Part shown: positions 1-11,634 of the stretch, in pieces
Numbering within the stretch: position 1 is the first letter of the stretch
Layout: every line of letters starts with the position of its first letter
Source of the DNA: Pelargonium x hortorum
Taxonomy: Eukaryota; Streptophyta; Magnoliopsida; Geraniales; Geraniaceae
Length of the DNA: 34,294 nt
Assembly: GCA_036897525.1 (NCBI GenBank)
Contig: JAYMTJ010000091.1
Span: forward strand, 1-34,294
Direction: 5' to 3'
Program-made: the position numbers and the translations under genes
The notes under the pieces: model-generated
What the model was told of the DNA's origin: nothing
What the model saw: only the letters and a program-made list of their open reading frames with translations
Database searches by the model: none

Positions 1-91
1 AATAAAAAATTCAACATGATAATTTTATAACTATTTCATTTGATTTTTTTTTTTTTGCCTACCCCACTCAAAAACTCTGGCTCCGCCACTG
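1..91. mobile_element. Right end of a hAT-type (Tip100-like) DNA transposon, partial
   Basis: Bases 77-91 read CTGGCTCCGCCACTG, the reverse complement of CAGTGGCGGAGCCAG. I know this motif as the terminal inverted repeat of many non-autonomous hAT elements in plant nuclear genomes (Tip100-like families, which begin CAGNGGCGGAGCC). It follows a 13-base T run at 44-56. The other end would lie left of the window, so the target duplication cannot be checked; if 91 is the last base, one copy would be ATTTAACC at 92-99. No transposase is visible. The family call rests on the 15-base motif from memory. Confidence 0.5.
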
Positions 92-1240
92 ATTTAACCC
101 ATTATTATTTTTATTCTCAATTTTAGATTCGTATAGCTTCTACATTTGCTGCTAATCAGGAAGGTAATTCCTCTTTTCAAATTGATATTCACTTGCTTTT
201 GTTTTATATACCTCTATTTGGTTGCAAATTTGTAGCACGTAGCAATGTAGTAATCATGAATGTGATCATGTGAAGCACCAATTAGATTACTATTTTGGTG
301 ATGCATCCTATTGGATAGGTGTGTTGGATAAAGACACTGACTTGCAACATCTGCAATCAATACACAGTTAGTGGGTTTGAATTTTTCATCAATCTTAGTT
401 TTTAGGGAGAAGTAAAAAGGTAATTTTTATCATTCGGGTTTGTGCATGTGTGAATCTATAGTTGAAGAGAGTGTTGTTGTTGGGTCTACTAAGCTAATGG
501 TGAAGAGGTCAAGAGACACAACAACATACTTTTCTTCTGCTTATGTTGATTGATATGAATTCCTCATGATGATCATTGATAAACGATCAACCATAAGATG
601 GCACAAACAATCGGTAAATGATAAATCCTAGGGTCTTATTGTCTTCTTTGTATTGTTTAACTTGAGATTTGGTGTTTTGCTCCAACATTGTTGAAACCAG
701 AAAGTATGTGTGTTCGTTTGTTCTGAATTTGTAAATAGCATTTAAAGTTCAATTGTTTAGGTGGTAATGAGAGTGGCATATTGTGGATTTGGGTCAAACA
801 CGGTATATGATAAAAAAAACAAAATCAAAATAAGTTTGTTCTATTTGCCTTCATTATTTCTATTATCTTCATTAACCATAAATATGTTTCAAGTTCAAAT
901 TATCTTTTGTAAATAGTGTCAGTCTATCTCTAATATAGTAATTTAAGCTATTTTGTGATATTTTGTTTTGATAGTTGCGTCAGGTTTTAATGAGTCGGGC
1001 ATCAATAGTTGTGTTAAGTTTTGACGTGGCATCAAAACATTCGATTATGTATTTTTATTTAAAATTTTATGACTTACTATGTTCATTTTATTTGTGATTT
1101 ATCATATTTCTTAAACATTGTCCCCATTAAGTCAAAGGAGCAATTCAAAACCACAATGAGCAAAGTTTAAGGTTTCTAATATTTTCCTCTTTTTTATCCA
1201 CATTTTTTACTGGCAAAATATAATTATTGATTATGTGCAG
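92..1240. other. Plant-nuclear-like flank without an intact gene
   Basis: This stretch is AT-rich, has about a dozen CG pairs in all, and is rich in TG and CA. In 541-600 I count TA 4 against AT 13, and CA+TG 12 against AC+GT 3, which fits CG-methylated plant nuclear DNA. It holds intron/exon-like pieces: a T-rich tract ending in TTTTAG before a short stretch at 127-163 that is followed by GTAATT, and an open stretch at 243-368. A 35-codon frame at 446-553 starts MCESIVEESVVVGSTK and matches nothing I know. From about 850 to 1,240 I see only AT-rich DNA. Confidence 0.5.
243..368 (+). other. Exon-like open stretch, faint resemblance to a La motif
   Basis: Forty-two codons are open between TAG at 240-242 and TAG at 369-371. 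The base before is the end of a possible splice acceptor (GCACGTAG), and GTTAGT at 367-372 could be a donor, which would make an exon of about 124 bases. The peptide contains KHQLDYYFGDASYWIG. Its core resembles the start of the La motif (Q-V/L-E/D-Y-Y-F-S/G-D) of La and LARP RNA-binding proteins, but the residues after it do not follow the usual N-L-x-x-D-x-x-L pattern. It may be one exon of a gene running out of the window, a captured exon, or chance. Codon texture looks more coding-like than its surroundings. Confidence 0.22.
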
Positions 1241-1300
1241 GGAAATACACATTCCCTAGTTAAGTTAAATCTTTTGAATCTCTAGGAAATCCTTTTGAAG
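1240..1300. other. Sharp composition boundary
   Basis: Left of here the DNA is TG/CA-rich and TA-poor. Right of here short words such as CTAG, TATAG, AAAGG and CCTTT dominate, CG is less depleted, and TA is common. The change takes place over a few dozen bases near GTGCAGGGAAATACAC at about 1,236-1,251. No repeat or transposon end is visible exactly at the join. It could be an insertion edge, the edge of a mutated block, or an assembly join. Confidence 0.5.
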
Positions 1301-4189
1301 TGTTCCAACCTTATGTTCGGATCGCTTTTCTTATTTTGCTGGGGGAATCCGGAACTCCGGTTAAGTCGACTTTTGTCGAGAGAAGATTTTAAACCTGTTC
1401 TTTTAGTATAAGTTAAACCTGCAGTGCAGTAGAGATAGTCTTTTTTTTTTAATTAACTATAATATAATTTCTTTCTTAAACAGGAGTTTTTTATGGGTAT
1501 CCTTTAGTGTGTGACAGAGTCACTTTATAAGTATGAACTTATAAGTCAGACATGGACGGGCTTCTAATCCTTGAAAAAATGAGAGCTTCTTTCCGAAAGT
1601 ACTTGTATAGATTATAGATGTCTATAATGATGAGATGATGGGAGTCCCCTTTTGAATACTAACTGAATGTCTTGGCTTTACTTATTAACAACCGGAACAA
1701 GAATAAACTTTGTATCTTGAATCTTGAGAAATTTCTTAGTGGATGCGTAACTGTCTACTTTTTCAAGGGCACAGATTTACAATTTAGGGCTATAGTCTAA
1801 TTCGAGTAATTCTTGTTTTTTTGTGCTCTTAGAGTGTAAGGGTTTCACTATCAATATACTTTCATTTGTTTGACTTTAACCTCCTTCAGTGCTTTTAGCT
1901 TTAGTGGGTTAGAAGGATTTCTCTATTGTCAATAACTATCCTCCCTAACGATAAGAGCATAGAGGGCTAGAGTAATATGCCTTAATAGATTACTACTAGT
2001 ACTATAGAACTTTCCAATAAGAATAAAGACTCTAGAAGTAGAGACTACAACAAGAGGACTACAAGATAGGTAAGGTACTAAAGCTCAAAAGGACTGGTCT
2101 AGACTTCATGTTTATGAAGAAAACGGATACAGAAGAGAAGTCTAGCTGCTAAGACTAAACGATACAAAGAATAAGAACTAAGTTGAGAATAAACAATAAG
2201 TTCTGCAGAACTAAAGAAGTCAATAAATTTAAGGTTTAAGGGAAGACTATAGTAAGGGTTCGGTCAAGGCATTTGAATTTTAAAGGGTCTCCAGTTCTAG
2301 TTCTAGGAAGCTTTTCAGGCTAAAGTCATTTCTATTTTGGCAGTAGTCTTTTTGGGGGATTAGTATCTTGATGAAGATTACTTTGTAGTATTTTGGTCTT
2401 TGTGATTATTCTAAAACTGCGCAAGGACTCAAACTTTCTTTATCTTTAAGAAAGAGGTCGTTAAATAAAATAGGGTAGCTACGGATAAGATAAATGTTAT
2501 TTTAGATAAGAACTTTGTTTGCTTTAACAACGTAGATTCCTTGTCCTTCTTTTTATTGGAAGTATTTACTTTACTGAATATTTTTCTAATGGGATTAATT
2601 TATCCTGGAATTTTTTTAGATAAAGTGGATGCGTAGCTGTTTAAAAGCGAGGAGGTTCTTTTTTCTACTGAGTACCTTTCAAGAAAGCGATAACCCCTTA
2701 TCCAAGACTCAAGGCTGTATGTATCTTGATAGTCTTCATATTCACTTTATTCTTAGGCTTTGTAGTGTCTTACTTACTCTTAAATTGGGTCTTGCTGAGA
2801 AAGGGCAGAAAGCGGAATTCCTTTATCGATTTCTTTTTGACTCATTACTAAAACAGGATCCTGTAAAATGAAAATTAAGAAAACAAGAACTACTAAGAAA
2901 AGAACTGGTTCTAATCCCATAACACTTAATAAATAAAAGAAACTTATCTCTTAGAAATCCCTTTGATGCTAACTGCAAAAAAACTAGACCTTCAATCTCC
3001 TGTCTTTACATAATAATACCTCGGTTCGGAGCCGATCGAATAAAAGGAAACCCTCGCTAGTTGTCAAATAAATGGATCCTAACTAACTCGTACTAACGAA
3101 AGGAAATATCCCTTTTATAGAAAAGAAAGAATTCCCTACTTTCTGAATTTACGGGGTCTTTTAAACTGAAGATTCCAAAGAAACTGACACACTTGTTTGC
3201 AAAAACCCGGAATCCCGATACACTCTCTGGACTAGATGCGCTAGAAAATCATCAAGCTTAGAGACTACCTTTAGATTAGACTTTAAAACCCTTGAAATTA
3301 GTGTCTATCTCTGTTTAGTACAAACTTGTTGTACTTGGATTCTTTATTCTATGTCTTTACCAGGGTAACTGGCTTATTCCTTAATTCTCAATTCTAGTCC
3401 GAATTCTAATTGACAAGTAATAACTGTACTTTGAGTCGATAGAGTCCTTTTGTCTAAGGTTTCATTTGAATATTTATGATTGTTTTAAAGTTAAAGCAGA
3501 GACAGATTTCTTAGTCTTTTAGAAGTATTTTGGGATTTTACAACTCTTGTATTTTTCTTAGTTTTCTATTTAATAGGTAGCTCTTGTTCTTCGTTGGGTA
3601 CAGATGAGAGTATAGCGATAGTTTTAGTTATGATACAGCAGAGTGAGATAGAGATACAGAATTAATAAAGATCTAAGTAAGGGAAGTAAGGCTATGGAGA
3701 CTAAGAAGAAAGCTCTGATACAGATAGCTACAAGACTGGGAGAGTTTTAGATATAAAGATAGGCCTGAAAAGAAAGTTACAGGGACTAGGGTATAAAGCT
3801 CTTTAGAAGATACAAAGAGTATAGGTCTGAGTCAAATGAAAAGCAGAGGTATCCTGAGGAGTCTCTGTATAGCGGCTAAGATCAAGAGTGGGTATCAAGA
3901 CTCATCATAAGATAGGTATGAAGGTTAAGATGCAGTTTTTGCGATTAGAACTCTTGACTTCCTTTTTCTTTTCAGCTTAAATAAAAGGTAGTTTCCAACA
4001 AACAAAAGAAAAATCCTGCACTTGCGGACGAAAAATCTCAATTCCTTCTTTCAAAACAAATTGATAAGGGGTCATGCACAAAGAATGAATTTGACTCTAA
4101 TAAAGGAACTCAGATCTTGCACATTAATAAGAAAACTCTCTTTAGGTGAAAGACTGATAGAATCTCTTACTGCTAATGGAAGACTCTGA
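1300..4189. other. Gene-free decayed DNA
   Basis: I see no recognisable gene. The longest frame (2629-2871, plus, 80 codons) has mixed residues, no known motif and no support from its surroundings, so I treat it as chance. Between about 1,960 and 2,240 the plus strand is purine-rich. A short GC-rich inverted repeat, TCGG-TTCGGAG-CCGA, lies at 3021-3035. The two six-base units GTTCTA-GTTCTA are adjacent near 2,295. Confidence 0.5.
3600..3960. other. Purine-rich block, non-coding or relic
   Basis: The plus strand is strongly A+G-rich here, with many GATA, AGAG and AAGG words. Read on the minus strand it gives leucine- and serine-rich stretches in one frame, and on the plus strand a short lysine-rich stretch (ETKKKALIQIATRLGEF), but stops are frequent in every frame. 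I recognise no family. The strand asymmetry, which recurs in other blocks of the window, is the only clear property. Confidence 0.35.
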
Positions 4190-4941
4190 GCCGATAGATG
4201 CTATGATACTGTTGTGGATGGATCTGTCACTCTTTGCGGTCGTGGCTCAAGATTGTCTGTGTTGCTAGCAATGATAGGTACCGTCGATGGTTGTAAGCAG
4301 CCTTTGATTGAAAGCTCTGTTTCTTTACAAGGAACTAGATGGAAACCTGGTAGACATTGACGGTGAACTTAAGGTTGCCAACTCTAAATAATTAAGAATA
4401 AAGATCCTGAACAAACAAACCACTCACACTCAATTCAAACAATCTCAAGAGGAAACAACTCTAATGCAAGCTGTCTTTCTAAACTAATTAATTCTTCTAT
4501 TGCTAACAGTCCAAAGCAAGGTCAATTAAGGTGTATTTAACTGCTGGCAAAGAAGGAATGAAAGCTGCTGTGATTATGAGAACCGTTTCTTGAGGTGCTT
4601 ATGGAGGACTTAAACCTGTCAATTTAGGGTTCTGGGTGTACAAACCTAAAGGTTTGCCTTTTATTTAAGATAGTGAAATTAATGTCTTCGTGGACACTCT
4701 CTACTCTAGCGCTGGGATAGCGAGCCAAGGAAAGTGTAGCTCTGTGTTGGTTCTTGTCTTAAATATGGTATTTTTCTATCCTATTTCTAAGGTCTCTATC
4801 TACTTGGAATTGATTACTCCTTGCGTGGATAAAGTGCAAATTGATCATACCAATGAAAAGAAGAAAGGTTACATAGTTTACGTTTCTAACTTTCTAGAAT
4901 TGAAGGCACTGAATAGAATACTGAGAATCTATCCTCTATAG
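4190..4941 (+). mobile_element. Broken Ty1/copia-like fossil (RNase H-like part), weak
   Basis: This patch is less AT-rich and not RIP-like (CA+TG 12, AC+GT 9 in 4201-4260). Around 4,540-4,620 the plus strand reads KAAVIMR, then a YGL-like GGLK. This resembles the K-A-x-x-R-I-L-R-Y-L-K-G-T...Y-G-L segment just before the RNase H of copia polyproteins. At about 4,680-4,800 comes D-x-x-Y-S-S-A-G, then K-C-S-S-x-x-V and V-F-F-Y-P-I-S-K. Spacing and order fit the RNase H core D-A-D-W-A-G-D...R-K-S-T-S-G-Y-V...S-K-K-Q. An upstream stretch at about 4,190-4,360 is coding-like but unrecognised. The element is broken, with a few breaks in the readable part; I see no long terminal repeats, integrase or reverse transcriptase. 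The match is by eye; an unrelated host gene relic is the main alternative. Confidence 0.28.
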
Positions 4942-7900
4942 CCTGCGAAGTCACTAAATCCTTTCTTTTTTCAGTCTCACTCTTCTTTTTTCCCAAGGCT
5001 TTATTAGTATTCTTTTATTGGCCTATATCACTTGTTGGAACCTATGGCCTACTAGTTCTACTCTCACTCACTAGTTTGATAGCAAAGGAAACCGAATGCT
5101 GATAGCAGAGCTGATGGAGGATAGCAGCACCTGCTATTGACCTTATTGAATTAACTTCCCTGTGGTAATGTTAAGACTAACTAAACTAAGAGTGCTTTAA
5201 CAAAGCTCCACTTATATTATAATAACTTATATAAAGTATAAAGAGCATTAAATTTGTAGTCAAGTGGATCCTATGAAGTCTATATCGGCAGGAGCAGAGT
5301 AGTCTAAGTTTCGAGTGAGTAATTCAGATCAATTTGAATGGAATTGCACAGGTTTTACAAGTTTCTTTTTTATTGAATTGACCTTTCCTTTCTTTCATCT
5401 CAGTGTCTTGAGTTCCTAAAATATAGAAGTTCAAGTGTTAGAATCCATTCTTATTAGTTCGGGTTGTCTTTGACAAGAATTCTTAAAGAAAGGAAATTGG
5501 AAAAGAGTTGGTGTTAGGAATTCTAGTGAGTAAGCTCAAAAGGTCTATTACTTGTCTTTGGGATTTGTGTTCTATTTGTAGCTCGAATGGTCTCTTTAAG
5601 AATTATAGAATCTTTCTAAGTGAGTGTTTTGTTAGACTAGTGTTTCTTTTGTTAGTTTATAATCTATTGACTCCTTACTAGTACCATAGCATTGGAATAC
5701 TCCTTCACCGATACTGACAGAGTTGGACTGCTTTACAAGGAATACCCTAACATTAGACCCGAAAAGCTTCAAATAATCCAGACTTTATTCCCGAGACGAG
5801 ATTCGTACTAATTTAACGAGAACTTTCTTTTGACGGACACTTCCCCGCATTCTAGAGTTTCGAAGGGCACTAAACTTCTTATTTCTCCCTTGTTTAACTG
5901 AAAACTTGTACCCTTTGAAAAAAAAAAGGGAAAACCCGGATAAGAACCTTTCATATACAAGAAATATAAGTACCGGTTTTTGGAGTATTTATTAAGACAC
6001 AGGGTAAAGATAAAATAGTTGCACGGAGTGAGACTAAAAAAAAGCAATACTAAGGTCGGGATTGTACAAAGTCTAAAGGGTTGCCCAAAAAAGAACTTGA
6101 AAGTAAAGTTAGGTCAGAGACAAACGAGTTAGTCCCGTACTGTGAAAAGGTCTTGAATAGAATAGGTGGTGTAATTTTGATAGTCCAAGGGTTGCTTAGC
6201 GAATTGATTTCTAGTCATAGGTATCCCATTGATAGGAGTGCTGGCTAAATTAAAGGGCGCTTTCCGACAATACTAGTTTAGTTTACTGAAGCTTAATTAT
6301 AGGAATTTCTACATTTTGGCTTCACATTCCTGAATAAGCCCTTTTGTCCTAAAGATAGGTTTATTTCTAGAAATTGAAAATACCAAGTCAAGGTAAGGTA
6401 CAACCCCTTTATCTTTATATAGGATAGGATTCCTTTAGAGCCCTAACTAACTAACTTCACTTCGATGCTTTACCCACTAAGGAAGCCTTATTTCTTCGGT
6501 TTGATAAACTAACCAGGAACCTACCTGATAAAGGCATCTACATTCTAAGAGTATACTTTTTAGAAAACTAGCCAAAACTTATGCATAAACCTTTTCCGGG
6601 TTAGAAAATTCCTTGCTATTTTATTTCCTAAAAGAGGGGTTTTTAGCCTTCATATTACAAGCATAAGAAATTCCTTATTTATTATAGACGCTTAGCCTAC
6701 TTTAGGTTTTTGTGTCAATTAAATGTAGTGGATATAGAAAGTTGTTCCTTTTAGAGTCTCGGGGCCGTTTGCGAAAACGTATGCTTCATAGTATCTTCTT
6801 AAATTGGGGCTTCTAGCGGGTTTTACAAGAAAGTTTCTGGGTTTAATCTACGAGATTTTTATTTGATTTAGTGTTGCGGGATCCAAGACAGTATTCATTT
6901 TTTCTTTCTATTATTTTTTTAATACTTGGAAATAGAATTCAGTACCCTTCAATATGGTAAAATTAGAATTTGTGCCCTTTTACAAAAAAAGTAAGTTTAT
7001 CTTGATACGCATGTTTGTAAGTTAGTCCAAACCTGCGAAAATATTCAAGAGGGTAGGGAGTAAGGCTATTCCTAGTTCTTAACGGGCTAGAATTAGATCT
7101 CGTAATTTATTATTATTATAAAGCTTTCCGTGTGCTTATAAACAGGAGGCTAATATATTAACATAGGAGAGAGTACATAAAAAAATCTTTATACTTTGAA
7201 TCAGTTCTTGTTAAAACAAAATAAAAAAGACTTGACTTTGATGTGTGTTTACTCTTGCACTTTACCGGTTCATTTTCCTAAGGAAAGCTTTAGTCTGTAT
7301 ATAACAAACGTTTATTTCAAGTTTATACAAGGGACAGTGCAGCTTTTGTAGGTTTATGGTCGAACTATAAAGAATATTAGTCCAAAGCTATATTGTAAGA
7401 GGGTCTATTCCTTGTCTGCATTACTGAAGAAGCTCTATGTATTTCAGTTTTCTTGGTATTAGATAGAGTTTTTTAACCTTCCTTATTCAATAAACAAATT
7501 AAGAATCAGGTTTACCTTGGAGTTGTTTTTTAGTATAATTAAATTAAGGGTTCAAATCACTCGCTGTAATCTTAGTTATGGTATAAGGCGTATAAGAATA
7601 CAAGGTTTCCTTTTTTTATGGGTAAATACTGTACAAGAAAATGTATATAAATCGAAAACTACTAGCTCGCTTCGGTTATACCAAGACTTTCAATGGCTTG
7701 TGCATTGTACCAGCTCGTGTTGAATTTAGCTTTATCTGAAACTTTGATTCATGAATATCTGAATAGCCTTAGTACTTGCACTTATATTCTCATATTATCT
7801 TACTGCCCTAGTTTTAGTATACCAACCTTAAAAAGAAATTAAGAGGGTTCGGAATTGGTCCAATAACTTTTTAAGGAGCTCTCGTTGTTCCTTTACTGCT

Positions 7901-9949
7901 TAGCTGCTTTCTTTTCGAACTGAGTGCTATGCTTTTTTGGGGGATCCGTCATACAAAAGGGTCTATGTCGGGTTTTTTTATATCTCTTGCTAAAGGGGCT
8001 TCTGAGGTCTTACCTTTCCCAAGCAAGCATTGGGGTCTGCTAATGGGGACACCGCAGCTTAATTGCTTAATTATAGTGACACCTATAAATGAAAAAAATT
8101 GAAGTGAATTTTAGTCGGGATCCTAGACCTTACCTTTTCGCAAGGAGATACATTCTACTCAGATAAATATGGAGGAATATAAACTCCAGATTTTCTCTTA
8201 CCCTTTGTAGATGCTACTTTTTGGTCAGACTGGGGATGCCCTAAAGGGCCTCCTTTATTATATTAAGTTTAAGTGTAGTGCCTTTCCTAGTTTCGTATAA
8301 GTATTCCAAATGTTCTTTGATAAGTTTACTAAGCAATCAAAGTTCCACTAGTAGATAGAAACTCTTCCAATACACCCAAAAGACAGGGTTCTCTGCTTTC
8401 TTGCTTGAATGTAGAGAGTGTCATAGGGCGCCTTGAGGTCTAAGAGGAGGCGTATTTCATGCGATAGATAAGCTCAATTTGGAGCAGGTGTTAAGCATTG
8501 TAAAATATTAAATGAAAACTTTCTTGACTCAGGATGGATCCCGAAACAAACCTAGTGCTTGCGGAGTCACTATTGAGTAATCAATATAGGCTTTTAGTCT
8601 TGTGATATGGCAACTTAGGTGTGATCTCGTTTAGGGGCACTCTACTATTTCCGCCTTGCTTGAATGTAATATATAAAGCTTCTTGTAAAAGCTATACTAA
8701 ACTCTGTACGCAGTTCGGTTCCCTGGAATAGCCGAGGCGAAATGTACGTAGAAAACCAAAGAGCTTAAAAAGCAATTCCTGTGCTTTTGTTGATAATGTG
8801 TAATTTGTACCCCTATATCAAGATAGGGAAAAAAATGCTTGTTCTTATACTCTTTAAACAAAACGGCTAATTTTATGCTCCTCTGTTCTAAGGGTTAGTC
8901 CTAGTATATAGAAATAGAGTATTCCTTTAGGGTACCTCATAAGTCAACAAAAGAGTAGTTAGGTGTTTACACATGAATTTCATGAATTAAAGATAAACTA
9001 CAAAAGCTCCAAATCCAGTATATCTATACTTGTGATAGCGGTAATAAGGGTACAAAATCAACTCTTTGTTGGTAGGCTAACACTAGTCTTTTTTATTTAC
9101 TTTAACTGTAAAGAGAGAATCTCCTTCGAAAGTAGCAATAATTTTCGGTAAATGAACTGAAGTCAAGTGGAATTCAGATGGTTTACTCTTTTGTATTTTG
9201 AGGTATAATAGAGACGCCGTTCTTCGGTTCAAATACGCTCCTAGTAAAAGCTCATAATAGGCAATTCTGATTAAGCCCTAGTATTGTAGGGTTCGGTGTT
9301 TCAATTTAAGCCCTTATTCTGATACGGTATATACATAGGTTTTCCTAGAATAGCTTTTCTATCCATTTAGAATTACATATTTCATTTGAGAAGCTTACAA
9401 AGCATAAAACATACCCGGGTTCTTAGATTTCAAATTAGAGGAGGAGATAACTTTACAGATTTCCAGCCTGCAAAGTAAAAAGAAGTTTTGACATAGAGAT
9501 TTCTTCTACTCCAAAAGAAGTTTGTTTACCCGGAGTCTTTTTAAAAAAAGGATAGTTTTAGAAGAACTTTCTTTTCTACTCTACTACCCAGTTGCGCCGC
9601 TTAAGGCTTATATTTGTGTTATAACCTAAAAAAACCTTCTAAGATACGAAACTAATTCTTTGTAGCTGATAACTGTTGAGGGAACTTTCTTGCTTGTGGC
9701 ACAATGAAAATATCTCAATAGCCCAGTCCTCTTTATAGTATATGCCCAAATCCAATGAATGGCTGCAATAAAATGAGTAATAGAGTATAGTAATTCTAAT
9801 AAATAAAAAAATCGAGACTTAATTGCCTCATATTATTTCGCCTTTGTCCAGAGTCTTATAATTTCTAAGGTAGTTATTATATTCCAAACCCCAGTTAGTG
9901 TACTATATCAAGGTCGCGTCTTTATAGGAATGAATTTGACTCTGTGATC
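4942..9949. other. Gene-free, strongly RIP-like decayed DNA
   Basis: Five kilobases without a recognisable gene. TA is enriched and CA/TG depleted in many lines; for example 6001-6060 has TA 6, AT 3, CA+TG 4, AC+GT 7. Frames at 5808-6047 (minus, 79 codons), 7517-7723 (plus, 68) and 8963-9151 (plus, 62) have no known motif and look like chance. The region also holds (CTAA)3 at 6443-6454. It reads as old repeats mutated past recognition. Confidence 0.5.
8057..8072. repeat. Perfect 8-bp tandem duplication GCTTAATT x2
   Basis: GCTTAATT at 8057-8064 is repeated exactly at 8065-8072. It is one of seven such 8-bp pairs in the window. Eight bases is the target-duplication length of hAT elements, so a clean excision footprint is possible; replication slippage is the alternative. 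Confidence 0.45.
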
Positions 9950-10440
9950 CCTAAGAACGCAAACAAAAGACACAAACTAACATGCAAAATCTGCCCAATC
10001 GGTTGTCTTTCTTTCTCTTGTACTAACTCATAATCCAAACAATGAGATTAGAACCTATGACCATGCGGTTGAAATCGAACCGACTGACCAATTCCAACTT
10101 CTATTTCCAATGCCAATCCTAAACTTCTATTCTCAATTCTCTCTCTCTATAGAAGCTTTTCCGCTCTCAAGTCTCTATTCAATCTCTATTTCATTTCCTA
10201 GAGAAATCCTTATTCTATTCTCGATTCTTTGCAAACCAACTCAATTGGATTCAAAGGAAGCAGCTCCGAACCACCAATATTCAATTCCAATATTCTCTGC
10301 TTTACCAATTCCGTAAGATTCTTCCAAAGCATAGTTGGGAGTTCTCTTAAGGTGATTATGTTGACGCAACAAAGGGATTCCAATTATTTGATAGTATCGC
10401 AAGAGTCTTCTTAGTGAAAGGCAATCCGTTTCCATTAGAA
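9950..10440. other. Stop-poor, pyrimidine-rich patch with tRNA-like relic
   Basis: Three overlapping frames crowd into this half kilobase: plus 10110-10316 (68 codons), plus 10229-10414 (61) and minus 10241-10435 (64). That suggests low stop density from a C+T-rich plus strand (TCTATT, TTCC and CTCTCT words) more than a gene. On the minus strand at about 10,100-10,040 the sequence looks tRNA-like: AATTGGTCAG as a D-loop, a CGGTT/AACCG stem around CGATTTC, then ATAGGTTCTAAT as a T-arm. The D-stem cannot form fully, the base before the would-be anticodon is G instead of T, and the T-stem has a mismatch. It would be at best a relic. The patch is less RIP-like than its neighbours. Confidence 0.3.
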
Positions 10441-11208
10441 AGTAATACCTTAGCTTGCTATACTGATGATCGGGTCAGTCCTATCGAGTAGAGATTTCCT
10501 TTACTGTCAATAAAGCTACACCGGCTTAGGACCTCCCCTTTAGAAGTTAGAGATTAGGATTTGCTCCTAGACTTTGTAGCGATAATTCTAATTCTATGGG
10601 CTATAGCTTTTTTAGAATTTTTGGAGCTGGAGAAGATACATTATACATTATAAGGAGATACTCGTCTTTTAAGCTATTGTTTTTATGGTAATATGTATGA
10701 TAGAGTTATAGTTCCAAGGATCAAGGATAATGACTCCTGTTCTATGCAGTTACTAACATGGGTGGTTAAAGCCTTAGAGATATTAGAAAAGCACTACTCT
10801 TACCGACTATAGTAGAGCGAAGGTGGTTAATTCCATAAAGTTTAATGATAGTACATTCATTATAACCACCGACTCCAAAAGACCCTGTTTCATACTACTT
10901 CAAAATCTGCCCAGTCTTGCTAGCTATACTCCCTATTCGAACTTCTAAGAAAACCTTAAGGAACAACAACTTTGAGAGCGTTACTTTGTTTATTTACTAT
11001 CTAAAAAGAAAAATACGGAAAGGAATTTCAACTATACCACCAGACACGCAAAAGCAAAAACAAGCTTTACTAAGGAGTTCTTCTTGAGTTTGAAGAGTGG
11101 TTGAAATAGGCTCTAAATTTGACTTTAATTTATCCGTAAACCAGAAGTCGTTACCCTGGCGTAGAAAAAACCCATAAGAGTTCCTATTCCAATAAACCTA
11201 CATAAGCT

Positions 11209-11227
11209 CCCCCCCCCCAAAAAAAAA
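11209..11227. repeat. Homopolymer pair C10 followed by A9
   Basis: Ten C at 11209-11218 are followed directly by nine A at 11219-11227. Such a C run is rare in DNA of this base composition. It may also be a place where the read length is uncertain. Confidence 0.8.
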
Positions 11228-11618
11228 CTCGAACTGAGATCTATTATAAAGATTTGAACCAACAAAGCTTCTACCAAAAATCAAGGTATTCAAAACCACA
11301 GTACATTTTGTTAGTTTGCAACCCTAGTTATTGAGTGGAAGTACTCTTTTTAAGCACCATCTAGGGAAGAGAATCCAGTCAGTTCGGGCGCTTAATAGAG
11401 AGTTTTTAGTACCCCTTATGGTACAAAACCCTCTTCCTAGAATTCAAAAAATTAGTGAGTTTAATGCAAGGGTCCCACAAAATAAACAGGTAATTAATTC
11501 TTTGTAAGAAGTCTTATCTAAGGTCTAAGGGAGTTAAAAAAAAGCACCCAAGATGAAGTACCACAACCTCATAATACTATTTATTGGTGAAAGAATAAAA
11601 AGCTTACAAAAGTAGCGT

Positions 11619-11634
11619 GTATGTATGTATGTAT
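11619..11634. repeat. (GTAT)4 microsatellite
   Basis: Four perfect GTAT units, followed by a further A. A plain tetranucleotide microsatellite in gene-free DNA. Confidence 0.85.

Noticed and set aside
2629-2871. 80-codon plus-strand gene
   Set aside because: No known motif, no codon bias and no neighbours. Its length is expected by chance.
3021-3035. Group II intron domain V
   Set aside because: CGGTTCGGAGCCG has GC-rich arms, but the conserved AGC/GUU pairs and the bulge spacing of domain V are absent.
7548-7565. tRNA T-arm (GGGTTCAAATCAC)
   Set aside because: The loop matches, but the stem has two mismatches and no anticodon or acceptor stem is found around it.
10040-10100. tRNA gene on the minus strand
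   Set aside because: D-loop-like, anticodon-stem-like and T-arm-like pieces are in order, but the D-stem is too short, T33 is missing and the T-stem has a mismatch. At most a relic.
10110-10435. Three small genes in the stop-poor patch
   Set aside because: All three overlap in different frames on both strands, which points to low stop density from a pyrimidine-rich strand.
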